NCBI RefSeq assembly: GCF_013113735.1
Contig: NZ_CP053346.1
Span: forward strand, 992,001-1,056,000
Length of the DNA stretch: 64,000 nt
Origin: Sphingomonas sp. AP4-R1
Lineage (GTDB): Bacteria > Pseudomonadota > Alphaproteobacteria > Sphingomonadales > Sphingomonadaceae
Direction of reading: 5' to 3'
Position numbers and translations under genes: made by a program. Below are positions 55,806-64,000 of this stretch, piece by piece (within the stretch, counting starts at the first letter, position 1; each line of letters begins with the position of its first letter). The notes beneath the pieces were generated by a model. The model made no database searches, was not told the origin of the DNA, and was given only the letters and a program-made list of their open reading frames with translations.

Positions 55806-56567
55806 ATGACGATCAGCATCGGGATATTGGGCGCCGCCGGGCGCATGGGGCGCGCCATCGCGGCGGCGGCTGAAGAGGCGGGCGTGACCGTCGCGGGCGG
55901 GCTGGATCGCGAAGGCGTCGTCTCGGGCGGACCGGCCGATGCGCAGGCGCTGGCGGCTGCTGCCGACGTGCTGATCGATTTCTCTTTGCCCGAGGCGCTC
56001 GAAGGCAATCTGGCGCTGGCGGTGGAAACCGGCACGCCGCTTCTGATCGGCACGACCGGGCTGCAGCCGGAGCATCACGCCGCGATCGATCGCGCCGCCG
56101 AGCATGTCGCGATCCTGCAGACGGCCAATACGTCGCTGGGCGTGAACGTGCTGCGCGGCCTGGTCGAGCAGGCGGCACGCATCCTCGGTGCGGACTGGGA
56201 TATCGAGATCGTCGAGATGCACCACCGCCACAAGCTGGACAGCCCCTCCGGCACGGCGCTCCTTCTCGGGGCGTCTGCCAATGTCGGCCGGGGTGCCGCC
56301 TCGACCACCGATCTGAACCGCTTCGATCGGATGCAGGAAGGCGCCCACGCCCGCGAAGAGGGCGGCATCTATTATGCGTCGCTGCGCGGCGGATCGGTGG
56401 CGGGCGATCATCAGGTGATCTTCGCGGCGGAGGGCGAGCGGATCGAGCTGGGCCATCGCGCCGAGAATCGCGGCATCTTCGCCAAGGGAGCGCTGCGCGG
56501 CGCGCAGTGGCTCGCGGGCAAGCCCGCCGGCCGCTATGCGATGGCGGATGCGCTCGGCTTCCGGTGA
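55806..56567 (+). CDS. dapB: 4-hydroxy-tetrahydrodipicolinate reductase
   Basis: NAD(P)H-dependent step of the diaminopimelate/lysine path. The protein is 253 residues. The Rossmann motif ILGAAGRMGRAI begins at residue 7, the catalytic EMHHRHKLDSPSGTA follows near 136-150. The ATG at 55806 is chosen because the upstream frame runs through the repeat. Stop overlaps nth GTG. Confidence 0.95.
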   Translation: MTISIGILGAAGRMGRAIAAAAEEAGVTVAGGLDREGVVSGGPADAQALAAAADVLIDFSLPEALEGNLALAVETGTPLLIGTTGLQPEHHAAIDRAAEHVAILQTANTSLGVNVLRGLVEQAARILGADWDIEIVEMHHRHKLDSPSGTALLLGASANVGRGAASTTDLNRFDRMQEGAHAREEGGIYYASLRGGSVAGDHQVIFAAEGERIELGHRAENRGIFAKGALRGAQWLAGKPAGRYAMADALGFR

Positions 56568-57223
56568 AGAAAGCCGACATCTTCGAATTCTACCGCCGCC
56601 TCGCCGAGGACAATCCCTCGCCCGAGACCGAGCTGGAATGGACGAACCCCTATACATTGCTCGTCGCCGTCGCGCTTTCCGCGCAGGCGACCGACGTGGG
56701 CGTGAACAAGGCGACGCGGGCGCTGTTCGCCACGGTCGATACGCCCGAAAAGATGGTCGCGCTGGGCGAGGCGGGGCTGAAGGAGCATATCAAGACGATC
56801 GGCCTGTTCAACACCAAGGCCAGGAACGTCATCGCCCTCTCCGAAAGGCTGATCGCCGAATATGGCGGCGAGGTGCCGCATGATCGCGCCGCGCTGGAAA
56901 CCTTGCCCGGTGTCGGCCGCAAGACCGCGAACGTCGTGCTGAACGTCGCCTTCGGGGAGGAGACGTTCGCGGTGGACACGCACATCTTCCGCGTCGGCAA
57001 TCGCACCGGCCTCGCCAAGGGCAAGGACGTGCGTGCCGTGGAGGACAGGCTGGAGAAGGACACGCCCGCGCCTTTCCGCGTCCACGCGCATCACTGGCTG
57101 ATCCTGCACGGCCGCTATGTCTGCAAGGCGCGACGGCCCGAATGCTGGCGCTGCATCGAGATCGACCTCTGCGCGTTCCGGCCGAAGACGCCGGCGCCCA
57201 AGGGAGCGGCCACCAACCCGTAA
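56564..57223 (+). CDS. nth: Endonuclease III
   Basis: DNA glycosylase/AP lyase for oxidised pyrimidines, 219 residues. HhH segment LPGVGRKTANVVLN holds the catalytic Lys; the Asp is in AVDTHIFRV. The iron-sulfur Cys pattern C-x6-C-x2-C-x5-C is exact in the C-terminal CKARRPECWRCIEIDLC. The start is a GTG overlapping dapB (GTGA). Confidence 0.95.
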   Translation: MKKADIFEFYRRLAEDNPSPETELEWTNPYTLLVAVALSAQATDVGVNKATRALFATVDTPEKMVALGEAGLKEHIKTIGLFNTKARNVIALSERLIAEYGGEVPHDRAALETLPGVGRKTANVVLNVAFGEETFAVDTHIFRVGNRTGLAKGKDVRAVEDRLEKDTPAPFRVHAHHWLILHGRYVCKARRPECWRCIEIDLCAFRPKTPAPKGAATNP

Positions 57224-57249
57224 CAGGGCATGGCGATAAGGACGATACG

Positions 57250-57621
57250 ATGATCCGGATCCTGCCCTTCGCCCTTCTCGCATCCCTGATGGGGGCGCCG
57301 CTGGCCGCCAGGGACAGGCCCGCGCCCGTGGCGACGCCGGACGGCCCGCCGGTCAGCTGCATTTCCATGCCGATCGGGCAGAGCGTGGTGCGCGACGACC
57401 GCACGATCGATTTCTTCGTGGGCCGCAAGGTCTATCGCAATGTCCTGCCGCAGGCTTGTCCCGGCCTCGGTTCGGAGAAGGCCTTTTCCTACAACACGTC
57501 GATCAGTCGGCTCTGTTCGGTCGATCTCATCACGGTTCTGCAGCGCGTGGGTGGCCAGTTCATGCGCGGTGCCACGTGCGGGCTCGGGCCGTTCCAGCCC
57601 GCCACCGGAATCAAGCGCTGA
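57250..57621 (+). CDS. Secreted protein of unknown function with four cysteines
   Basis: A 123-residue exported protein. The signal peptide is [20 protein letters not shown]. The mature part is about 100 residues with four Cys (in SCIS, QACPG, RLCS, ATCG), likely two disulfides. The pattern resembles exported Sphingomonad proteins of the DUF6491 kind, but I cannot place it firmly. AAGGA lies 7 bases before the ATG at 57250. It is 27 bases after nth. Confidence 0.78.
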   Translation: MIRILPFALLASLMGAPLAARDRPAPVATPDGPPVSCISMPIGQSVVRDDRTIDFFVGRKVYRNVLPQACPGLGSEKAFSYNTSISRLCSVDLITVLQRVGGQFMRGATCGLGPFQPATGIKR

Positions 57622-57679
57622 CAAAGGCGTGCGGCGGGGGGTGGCGAGAGCGGGACTTGCCTGCTATCGGCGCGATCAG

Positions 57680-57756
<77 letters not shown>

Positions 57757-57792
57757 TCACTCTCTCGTCCTATCTCCCGGAGCCTTGTCCCG

Positions 57793-59007
57793 ATGAGCGA
57801 TATCAAGCGCGTCGTCCTCGCCTATTCCGGCGGCCTCGATACGAGCGTTATCCTGAAATGGCTGAAGGAGACCTACCAGTGTGAGGTCGTGACCTTCACG
57901 GCCGATCTGGGCCAGGGCGAGGAACTGGAGCCGGCGCGCAAGAAGGCCGAGCTGATGGGCGTGAAGCCCGAGCATATCTTCATCGATGATCTGCGCGAGG
58001 AATTCGTGCGTGATTACGTGATGCCGATGATGCGCTCGAACGCGCTGTACGAAGGCCTGTATCTGCTCGGCACCTCGATCGCGCGGCCGCTGATCGCCAA
58101 GCGCCAGATCGAGATTGCACGTCAGGTCGGTGCCGATGCCGTCAGCCACGGCGCGACCGGCAAGGGCAATGATCAGGTGCGCTTCGAGCTGGGCTATTAT
58201 GCGCTCGCGCCCGACATCAAGGTGATCGCGCCATGGCGCGAGTGGGATCTCACCAGCCGCACCCGCCTGATCGAATATGCCGAGCAGCACCAGATTCCGG
58301 TGCCCAAGGACAAGCGCGGCGAGAGCCCCTTCTCCACCGACGCGAACCTGCTCCACACCTCGTCCGAGGGCAAGGTGCTGGAAGATCCGTGGGACGAGGT
58401 GCCGGATTACGTCTTCTCGCGCACCGACAATCCCGAAACCGCGCCCGATACGCCCGAGATCATCACGATCGATTTCGAACGCGGCGATGCGGTGGCGGTG
58501 AACGGCGTGGCGCTGTCGCCGGCGGCGTTGCTCACCAAGCTCAACGAGCTGGGCAAGCTGCACGGCATCGGCCGCCTCGATCTGGTCGAGAACCGCTTCG
58601 TCGGCATGAAGAGCCGCGGCATGTATGAAACGCCGGGCGGCACCATCTATCATCTCGCGCATCGCGGGATCGAGCAGATCACGCTGGATCGCGGCGCCGC
58701 GCACCTGAAGGACGAGCTGGCTCCGCGCTATGCCGAACTGATCTATAACGGCTTCTGGTTCTCGCCCGAGCGCGAGATGCTGCAGGCCGCGATCGATCAC
58801 AGCCAGGAAAAGGTGTCGGGCACCGTCCGGCTGAAGCTCTACAAGGGCTCGGTCAACGTCATCGGTCGTCGTTCGCCCAACAGCCTCTATTCGGAGAAGG
58901 TCGTCACGTTCGAGGACGATCAGGGCGCCTATGACCAGCGCGACGCGGCCGGCTTCATCAAGCTCAACGCGCTGCGTCTGCGTCTGCTGGGCCGGCGCGA
59001 CCGCTGA
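57793..59007 (+). CDS. argG: Argininosuccinate synthase
   Basis: ATP-dependent joining of citrulline and aspartate, 404 residues. The P-loop-like [16 protein letters not shown] near residue 9-24 and the [13 protein letters not shown] block are diagnostic. It stands alone behind tRNA-Arg. The next pathway gene, argH, is at the left edge of the window. Confidence 0.96.
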   Translation: MSDIKRVVLAYSGGLDTSVILKWLKETYQCEVVTFTADLGQGEELEPARKKAELMGVKPEHIFIDDLREEFVRDYVMPMMRSNALYEGLYLLGTSIARPLIAKRQIEIARQVGADAVSHGATGKGNDQVRFELGYYALAPDIKVIAPWREWDLTSRTRLIEYAEQHQIPVPKDKRGESPFSTDANLLHTSSEGKVLEDPWDEVPDYVFSRTDNPETAPDTPEIITIDFERGDAVAVNGVALSPAALLTKLNELGKLHGIGRLDLVENRFVGMKSRGMYETPGGTIYHLAHRGIEQITLDRGAAHLKDELAPRYAELIYNGFWFSPEREMLQAAIDHSQEKVSGTVRLKLYKGSVNVIGRRSPNSLYSEKVVTFEDDQGAYDQRDAAGFIKLNALRLRLLGRRDR

Positions 59008-59103
59008 TCGCGTCTGGGCGTGCGGCATGGTCTGCACGCCCGTCCCGCACCTCTGACGACAGCCCCGCAGGGCCGATATCATGCCATTTTGCCGTGCGCG
59101 TAC

Positions 59104-59129
59104 GGAACTACTGGATCGCAGGTTTCGTT
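59104..59129 (+). promoter_or_regulatory. General-stress (sigma-EcfG) promoter
   Basis: GGAAC (59104-59108), a 17-base spacer and CGTT (59126-59129) match the alphaproteobacterial sigma-EcfG consensus exactly. A start near 59136 gives a 29-base leader to the ATG at 59165. Confidence 0.75.
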
Positions 59130-59164
59130 TACGCTACGAAAATAAGAAAATAGGCGAGGATGTC

Positions 59165-59359
59165 ATGGATCAGGTTGGAGGGCGTGCCCTCACATTCGAT
59201 CGCAAGATTGCGAGCATGTCGTGGGACGTCGATCGCGCTTATGGCGCGATGACGGTGCGCGACCTCGAAGGCCTTACCCGAGCACTGGTTCTGGCCGTTC
59301 CCGTGTCCGCCTTGCTCTGGATCGGCTGCGCCGCCGCTTTGCTGAGCGCGATTCGCTAG
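59165..59359 (+). CDS. Small single-span membrane protein, probable stress gene
   Basis: A 64-residue protein with an N-terminal soluble part (MDQVGGRALTFDRKIASMSW) and one C-terminal membrane helix (ALVLAVPVSALLWIGCAAALL). I do not recognise the family. AGGA lies 4 bases before the ATG at 59165. The consensus EcfG promoter upstream suggests it belongs to the general stress regulon. The frame is open farther upstream, but through the promoter. Confidence 0.7.
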   Translation: MDQVGGRALTFDRKIASMSWDVDRAYGAMTVRDLEGLTRALVLAVPVSALLWIGCAAALLSAIR

Positions 59360-59825
59360 TCTCGAATCGGGACGATCCGGGCGCCATGTCCGGACGATAA
59401 AAAATTCTTCCGTCTGCGCGAACGCGGCGATTTTCCGCCTGAATCTGCGGGCTGACGGACGGAAACGGACCGAATTGTCGGTCTCCGCCATTGAGCATCC
59501 TAACGGTTTGTTATACTGCGCCCCTAGTCTTGGGGCGCTTCTGCCCGAAGCGCCTTTCCGCGCTAGAAATGATCGCCACGTGACTGTGATCGCGGGCCTT
59601 TTTCTTCAGCTTGGTTTCCTGAACATTCCGCAATGCACCCAGTCGATTCGAGCTGGTCGATGGCCGGCGATGCGCGCGTGAAGAAGATCTTCCACACCTG
59701 TGTCGGTCGGAAGTGGCCGTTTCAGGGCGAACAGGGTTAATCGCGCGCTTACCTTCTATCTTTTGCATCGCAGCAAGGGTATGACCGTCGGGCTGGTGCC
59801 ACTCATCAGAGGACTGGTAAGTAAC
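59360..59825. other. Long leader region before the sugar transferase
   Basis: A 466-bp stretch with no convincing gene. The left third is plain. A strong TATACT lies at 59512-59517, two overlapping palindromes at 59518-59554, and AT-rich patches beyond. The right third may hold an alternative longer start for the sugar transferase (ATG at 59781 or 59700 region). Confidence 0.6.
59491..59557 (+). promoter_or_regulatory. Promoter and overlapping hairpins in the polysaccharide leader
   Basis: TTGAGC (59491-59496) and TATACT (59512-59517) make a candidate promoter with a short 15-base spacer. GCGCCCC-tagtctt-GGGGCGC (59518-59538) straddles the expected start. GGCGCTTC-tgccc-GAAGCGCC (59534-59554) overlaps it and is followed by TTT. 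The two structures cannot form together. Confidence 0.4.
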
Positions 59826-60518
59826 ATGGCGAGTATCGCGTTGGGAGAGCGGCTCTTGCCCGAAACGGGCCGCAAGCAGAACGAGGGTAAGCGCTGGGGT
59901 CGTTCGGTCGATCTGGTGATGACCCGGCTGTTCGATATTTGCGCCAGTCTGGCGTTGCTGATGTTTCTGGCTCCGCTGATGATTGTCGTCGCGGCGCTGA
60001 TCGTCATCACCAATCCCGGCCCCGTGATTTTCGGGCACAAGCGTCTTGGCCGCGATGGCCGGACCTTCCACTGCCTGAAGTTCCGCAGCATGGTCACGGA
60101 CTCGCAGGAGCGGCTCGCGCAGCTGCTGGCGACCGACGCCGAGGCGCGGCGCGAGTGGGAGCGGGATCACAAGCTCAAGAACGATCCGCGTATCACGCCG
60201 ATCGGCGCGTTCCTGCGCAAGAGCAGCCTGGATGAGCTGCCGCAGCTCTTCAACGTGCTGCGCGGCGACATGAGCCTGGTCGGCCCGCGTCCGATCGTGA
60301 TGGACGAAGTGCGCCGTTACGGCCGCTATTTCAGCCATTATTCCCAGGTTCGTCCCGGCATCACGGGCCTCTGGCAGATCAGCGGCCGCAACAACACGAC
60401 CTATCGTCGTCGCGTCGCGCTGGACGTCGCCTATTCGCGCTCGCGCTCGCTGGCGCTCAACCTGAAGATCCTTTTCATGACCGTGCCCAGCGTGCTGCTG
60501 GCGAAGGGCTCTTACTGA
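59826..60518 (+). CDS. Polyprenyl-phosphate sugar-phosphate transferase (ExoY/PssY-like)
   Basis: Initiates surface polysaccharide repeat synthesis by moving a sugar-phosphate to undecaprenyl phosphate. The protein is 230 residues from the ATG at 59826. A membrane helix (about 30-55) is followed by the catalytic [38 protein letters not shown] and [15 protein letters not shown] blocks. In-frame ATGs at 59781 and a start at 59700 would lengthen the N-terminus. It opens a polysaccharide cluster extending out of the window. Confidence 0.9.
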   Translation: MASIALGERLLPETGRKQNEGKRWGRSVDLVMTRLFDICASLALLMFLAPLMIVVAALIVITNPGPVIFGHKRLGRDGRTFHCLKFRSMVTDSQERLAQLLATDAEARREWERDHKLKNDPRITPIGAFLRKSSLDELPQLFNVLRGDMSLVGPRPIVMDEVRRYGRYFSHYSQVRPGITGLWQISGRNNTTYRRRVALDVAYSRSRSLALNLKILFMTVPSVLLAKGSY

Positions 60519-60609
60519 GCCGTTGCCGGGGGCGGGCATCGTTCCGAAGATCGATCCCTTCCGGGGCCGCCGCGGAGCTTCCGTCGGCGGCCTTGCTTTA
60601 GGCGGCGTG

Positions 60610-61365
60610 TCAGTCGGCCTGGCCGGCGGCTCCGTCCAGCCAGAGCCGGTAACGATCGATCGATTCCTGGCTGTCGAATTCCCACCAGCTCTCACGCGGC
60701 ACCATCACGGCCTGCGGCGGGACATCGGCGAGGCCGGCGATGATGCTGTGCCATGTCAGCATGCGCTGCTCGGCCTTTTCGCGCTCGATCCCGGCGCGGA
60801 CGACCTCGCGGACCCGCGCGAGCGCGGCCGATCCCCTGATCTGCAGCAGGCCCGCCGAAACGGGCAACGCGTCCACGGCCGCCAGATGCTTGGCGGCGAC
60901 GCGGATCCCTTGCTCGTCGAGCTGGAGCTGAACGTCGTCCGCATCGCCGCCCGCCCCGATCGGGCTGGCGAGCAGCGCGATCTCACTGTGCGAGGCGGCC
61001 AGCGCGGCCAGAGCCTGCGGCTGGAAGATCGTATCGCCGTTGCCGATCGTGACGACGCCCCCGGCGTCCTCCAGACCTTCGAGGCCGATCTCGATCGAGC
61101 GGAGGGGCCCGGCCACGGCATGATCCGGGTTCGTCACCGTTTCGGTCACGGGGCCGCCCTGCCTGGCGGCGACGAAATCCGCGACCGCGCCGGCGCCGTA
61201 ACCCGTCACGATCCGCACGCGCGCCTGCGGATCGACCGTCGCGATATTCCCCAGATTATGGTCGAGAATGGCCCGCCCATCGACATCGACGAGGATCTTG
61301 GCGCGGTTGCTCGTCAGCACGCCCATCCGTGTGCCGCTGCCTGCGCCGAGAAGGATATAGATCAA
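60610..61365 (-). CDS. Sugar/choline-type nucleotidyltransferase
   Basis: A 251-residue nucleotidyltransferase with N-terminal LLGAGSGTRM and AKILVDVDG, the signature of the GT-A NTP-transferase family. Its short length and NGDTIF (metal-binding Asp) resemble LicC-type CTP:phosphocholine cytidylyltransferases as much as sugar-1-phosphate enzymes. It points against its neighbours in the polysaccharide cluster. The activated substrate is unknown. Confidence 0.82.
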   Translation of the reverse strand: MIYILLGAGSGTRMGVLTSNRAKILVDVDGRAILDHNLGNIATVDPQARVRIVTGYGAGAVADFVAARQGGPVTETVTNPDHAVAGPLRSIEIGLEGLEDAGGVVTIGNGDTIFQPQALAALAASHSEIALLASPIGAGGDADDVQLQLDEQGIRVAAKHLAAVDALPVSAGLLQIRGSAALARVREVVRAGIEREKAEQRMLTWHSIIAGLADVPPQAVMVPRESWWEFDSQESIDRYRLWLDGAAGQAD

Positions 61366-61790
61366 ATCGAAAGGGCTCCGCTGGCCTCTGGCATTGGGCC
61401 GGCTCGGCTAGCCATGCCGCCCGTGCCGGTCAATCGACGGCGCGCGCCCTGCCTGGCCAGTTGCTGTTTCACGCGTCCAGTCTCCTCCGCGAAACCCGGT
61501 CCGCATGGCAGCGGGATGTCCGCATCCGCGCGTCCATGGGATGGGCGCGGGGGCGATGGCGCGCCCGATCGGCGTCGCCCGACCGGATCATCATCGCCCC
61601 GGAGCCTGCCTCTGTCAAAAAATGGTCACGGCCGGATTCCCTCGGCGATCACGCCCTGGGCGATGCCAAAGGCGCGCGGAAAGCGCCCAATATCAAGCTC
61701 GACATCATGACCGAAACGGCTAAGGAAGAGGGGAAGCCCGGCTCGATCGGACTTTTCCCATCTTATCCTGATATTGGACAGCCCGAGACG
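61366..61790. other. Divergent promoter region
   Basis: A 425-bp gap between the divergent nucleotidyltransferase and glycosyltransferase genes. It has an open frame in phase with the glycosyltransferase (possible starts at 61707 and upstream) but no family similarity. An AT-rich TTTTCCCATCTTATCCTG segment near 61752-61770 may carry the promoter. Confidence 0.45.
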
Positions 61791-62957
61791 ATGAACGTCG
61801 CAGGACCGGGGATAGGAACGCCTCGGCCTGCCGGGCCGATGCGGATCTGCCTTGTGCTGGAGGCGTCCGGGGGCGGCGCGGGGCGCCATGTGCTGGATCT
61901 GTCGCGCGGCCTGATCGCGCGCGGGCATGACGTCCATCTCGTCTATTCGCCGGTGCGGGCCGAGCCGATCTTCCTCGATGCGCTGCGCGAGGCGAAGGTC
62001 AGCCTCAGCGAACTGGAGATGAATCGCGGCATCGGCCCCGGCGATTTCAAGAGCGCGCTGCGGCTGGGCCGTCTGCTGAAGCGGATCGGCCCGTTCGATA
62101 TCGTCCATGCCCACAGCTCGAAGGCGGGCGCGATCCTGCGGCTGGTGCCGTCGTTGCAGGGCAAGATCGTCTATACGCCGCACGCCTTCCGCTCGCTGGA
62201 TCCGACCACGTCGTTCCTGGCGCGGATGTTCTTCGACGTCGCCGAATCCCTGCTCGCGCTGCGGACCGATGCGATCGTGCTGGTTTCGCGTGACGAGCTG
62301 GATCATGCGCGGCGTCTGGGCATTGCCGGCCGCAAGCTGCACGTCGTCCGCAATTCCATTCCGCCGCTGGCGTTGCGCGATCGCGCGGCGGTGCGGGAGG
62401 AACTAAGCGTGGCCGGTTCCGCGCTGGCGGTGGGCTTCATCGGCCGCTTCTCGCATCAGAAGGCGCCCGAGACGTTCGTGGCGGCGATGGAGCGCGTGAT
62501 GGCGGCGCATCCCGATGTCGTGGCGGTAATGATCGGCGACGGCGATCTGCGCGATTCGGTGGCCGGATGCGTGGCGAGGAGCGCCTATGCGGATCGCTTC
62601 CGCCTGCTCGGCGCCAGGCGCAGTGCGGATTATCTCGCGGGCTTCGACGTGCTGCTGATGACGAGCCGCTATGAGGCGATGTCCTATGTGATGCTGGAGG
62701 CGCTCGCGGCGGGCCTGCCCCTCGTCACCACGCCCGTCGCCGGCGCGAGCGAGATCATCGTGCAGGACGGCAATGGTGTGATCGTCGGCTCGCACGAGGC
62801 GGCGCCTGTCGCCGAGGCCGTCGGCAGGATCGTGGGTGACCGAGCTTTGCTTTCCGGGATGAGCGACATGGCTGTGCAGCAGGACAAGAGCATCAACGGC
62901 GATCATATGGTGATCGAAACCGAGCAGCTTTACCGCCAGTTGCTGGGCCGCGCATGA
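61791..62957 (+). CDS. Glycosyltransferase family 4 protein
   Basis: A 388-residue GT-B glycosyltransferase. The N-terminal RICLVLEASGGGAGRHVLDLSRGL donor/acceptor loop, the HAHSSKAGAI block, VGFIGRFSHQKAP and the EX7E-like SRYEAMSYVMLEALAAGLP segment match GT4. ATGs at 61707 and 61839 are alternatives. It overlaps the next glycosyltransferase by 4 bases. Confidence 0.88.
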   Translation: MNVAGPGIGTPRPAGPMRICLVLEASGGGAGRHVLDLSRGLIARGHDVHLVYSPVRAEPIFLDALREAKVSLSELEMNRGIGPGDFKSALRLGRLLKRIGPFDIVHAHSSKAGAILRLVPSLQGKIVYTPHAFRSLDPTTSFLARMFFDVAESLLALRTDAIVLVSRDELDHARRLGIAGRKLHVVRNSIPPLALRDRAAVREELSVAGSALAVGFIGRFSHQKAPETFVAAMERVMAAHPDVVAVMIGDGDLRDSVAGCVARSAYADRFRLLGARRSADYLAGFDVLLMTSRYEAMSYVMLEALAAGLPLVTTPVAGASEIIVQDGNGVIVGSHEAAPVAEAVGRIVGDRALLSGMSDMAVQQDKSINGDHMVIETEQLYRQLLGRA

Positions 62958-64000
62958 GCCTCGCGCCGCGTACCGTCTTCATCAACGGCCGCTATCTCAC
63001 CCAGCCGCTCAGCGGCGTGCAGCGTTATGCGGAGGAGATCGTCCGCGCGCTGGATGCCCGCATCGGCGCGGGCGCGGCCAAGGCCCGTTACGTGCTGCTT
63101 TGCCCGCCCGGCGCTCGCGCTGCGGGGCTGTCGAACATTCCGCAGCAGACGATCGGCAAGCGGTGCGGCCATGTGTGGGATCAGCTGGATTTCGCGCTGG
63201 CCGCGCGCAGGGGCGTGGCTTTGTGTCTCGCCTCGGTGGGGCCGATCGCGCTGTCGCGGCAGGTGGTGGTGATCCACGATGCGGCGGTGCAGCGCCATCC
63301 CGAGCATTTCAGCAAGGGCTATGCCGCCGTCCACAAGACGATCGACTGGATCGTCGCGCGCCGGGCGAAGCTCGCCACCGTCTCGGATTTCTCGAAGGTC
63401 GAGCTGGCCGAGGTGCTGGGCGTGCCGGCCGATCCCATCATCGTCGCCAAGAATGGCGCCGAGCATCTGCAGATCGCGCCGGATGCGGGCGTGGTCGATC
63501 GGCTCGGTTTGGCGAACACACCCTACTTCCTCGTGCTGGGCAACATCACGCGGAACAAGAACCTGGCTGTGGCGATGCGCGCGCTGGCCCTGCTCCAGCC
63601 CTCGCCGATCAAGCTGGTCGCGGTCGGGCGGCTGGATGCTTCGGTGTTCGGCAAGGGTTTCCTGCCGCCGATGGGGGACGGGCTGGTGTTGCCGGGGCGT
63701 CTGGACGATGCCGAGGTGGCGGGCCTGATGCGCCAGGCGCGCGCGCTGATCTTCCCCAGCCTCTATGAAGGCTTCGGCATCCCGCCGCTGGAGGCGATGG
63801 CGAATGATTGCCCCGTTCTGGCCAGCACCGCCGATGCGATCGTGGAGACGTGCGGCGAGGCGGCCGAATTCTTCGCCCCGCATGACGAGGAGGCGCTGGC
63901 GGCCCTGATGCGCCGCGCGGCGGAAGATGATGGCAGCTGGCGCGCGGAGCGGATCGCCGCCGGCCGCGTGCGGCTCGGCCAGTTCAGCTGGCGCGCCTCC
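62954..64000 (+). CDS. Glycosyltransferase family 4 protein (3' end beyond window)
   Basis: At least 349 residues, open to the window edge. The N-terminal VFINGRYLTQPLSGVQRYAEEIVRAL is typical of mannosyl/rhamnosyl GT4 enzymes. VLGNITRNKNLAVAMRAL and FPSLYEGFGIPPLEAMANDCPVLAS (EX7E motif) are present. The start overlaps the preceding stop as ATGA. Sugar specificity is unknown. Confidence 0.9.
   Translation, partial: MSLAPRTVFINGRYLTQPLSGVQRYAEEIVRALDARIGAGAAKARYVLLCPPGARAAGLSNIPQQTIGKRCGHVWDQLDFALAARRGVALCLASVGPIALSRQVVVIHDAAVQRHPEHFSKGYAAVHKTIDWIVARRAKLATVSDFSKVELAEVLGVPADPIIVAKNGAEHLQIAPDAGVVDRLGLANTPYFLVLGNITRNKNLAVAMRALALLQPSPIKLVAVGRLDASVFGKGFLPPMGDGLVLPGRLDDAEVAGLMRQARALIFPSLYEGFGIPPLEAMANDCPVLASTADAIVETCGEAAEFFAPHDEEALAALMRRAAEDDGSWRAERIAAGRVRLGQFSWRAS

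Noticed and set aside
59475..59681. A 68-codon frame before the sugar transferase
   Set aside because: No ribosome-binding site, no similarity, and it overlaps promoter and hairpin elements; more likely leader DNA.

Overview
The window is about 64 kb of GC-rich bacterial chromosome. It reads as an alphaproteobacterium of the Sphingomonas/Sphingomonadaceae type. The reasons are the gene order around hemE-hemJ-rho-mnmE-mnmG-rsmG-parA-parB and maf-aroE-coaE-dnaQ, the DUF6489, DUF1491, DUF3576 and MmcB families, a GTTC-N7-GTTC SOS box, a GGAAC-N17-CGTT stress promoter and the style of the intergenic palindromes. Coding density is very high, and many adjacent genes overlap by 4 bases (ATGA or GTGA).

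Left part (1-20 kb). Arginine/lysine biosynthesis and sugar activation (argH-lipoprotein-lysA-galU) come first, then recF, a 60-aa unknown gene, a secreted M20 peptidase and gyrB. An aldose-epimerase-like gene follows. Next is a three-gene operon of a type III polyketide synthase, a SAM methyltransferase and an FAD oxidoreductase, which is the clearest specialised-metabolism locus. msrB, a class A penicillin-binding protein, a SCO1/YcgN/YgjP operon, an ankyrin protein and SOS-linked mmcB follow.

Centre (20-41 kb). This is very probably the chromosomal replication origin region. An AT-richer 370-bp gap with one perfect and two near-perfect DnaA boxes separates leftward ppsR-maf-aroE-coaE-dnaQ-hpf-ptsN from rightward hemE-hemJ-rho. 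Two parS palindromes lie 8-10 kb to the right, next to mnmE/mnmG and inside rsmG, just before parA-parB. TerC, a quinone oxidoreductase/dienelactone hydrolase pair, and leftward holA-lptE-leuS-DUF3576 complete the block.

Right part (41-64 kb). An outer-membrane-like protein, a divergent thiE-like/yggS pair sharing a palindromic promoter, xth-ribA-L,D-transpeptidase, lolA, an S9 peptidase and ftsK are followed by an Mla-type lipid transport operon (permease, ATPase, MCE protein, lipoprotein). Then come dapB-nth, a secreted unknown, tRNA-Arg(CCG), argG, a small membrane protein behind a consensus general-stress promoter, and the start of a surface-polysaccharide cluster (sugar transferase, nucleotidyltransferase, two glycosyltransferases, the last cut by the window edge).

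Intergenic gaps carry many long inverted repeats. Two families are present in three copies each, and six or so others occur once. I saw no insertion sequence, prophage, CRISPR array or rRNA operon.
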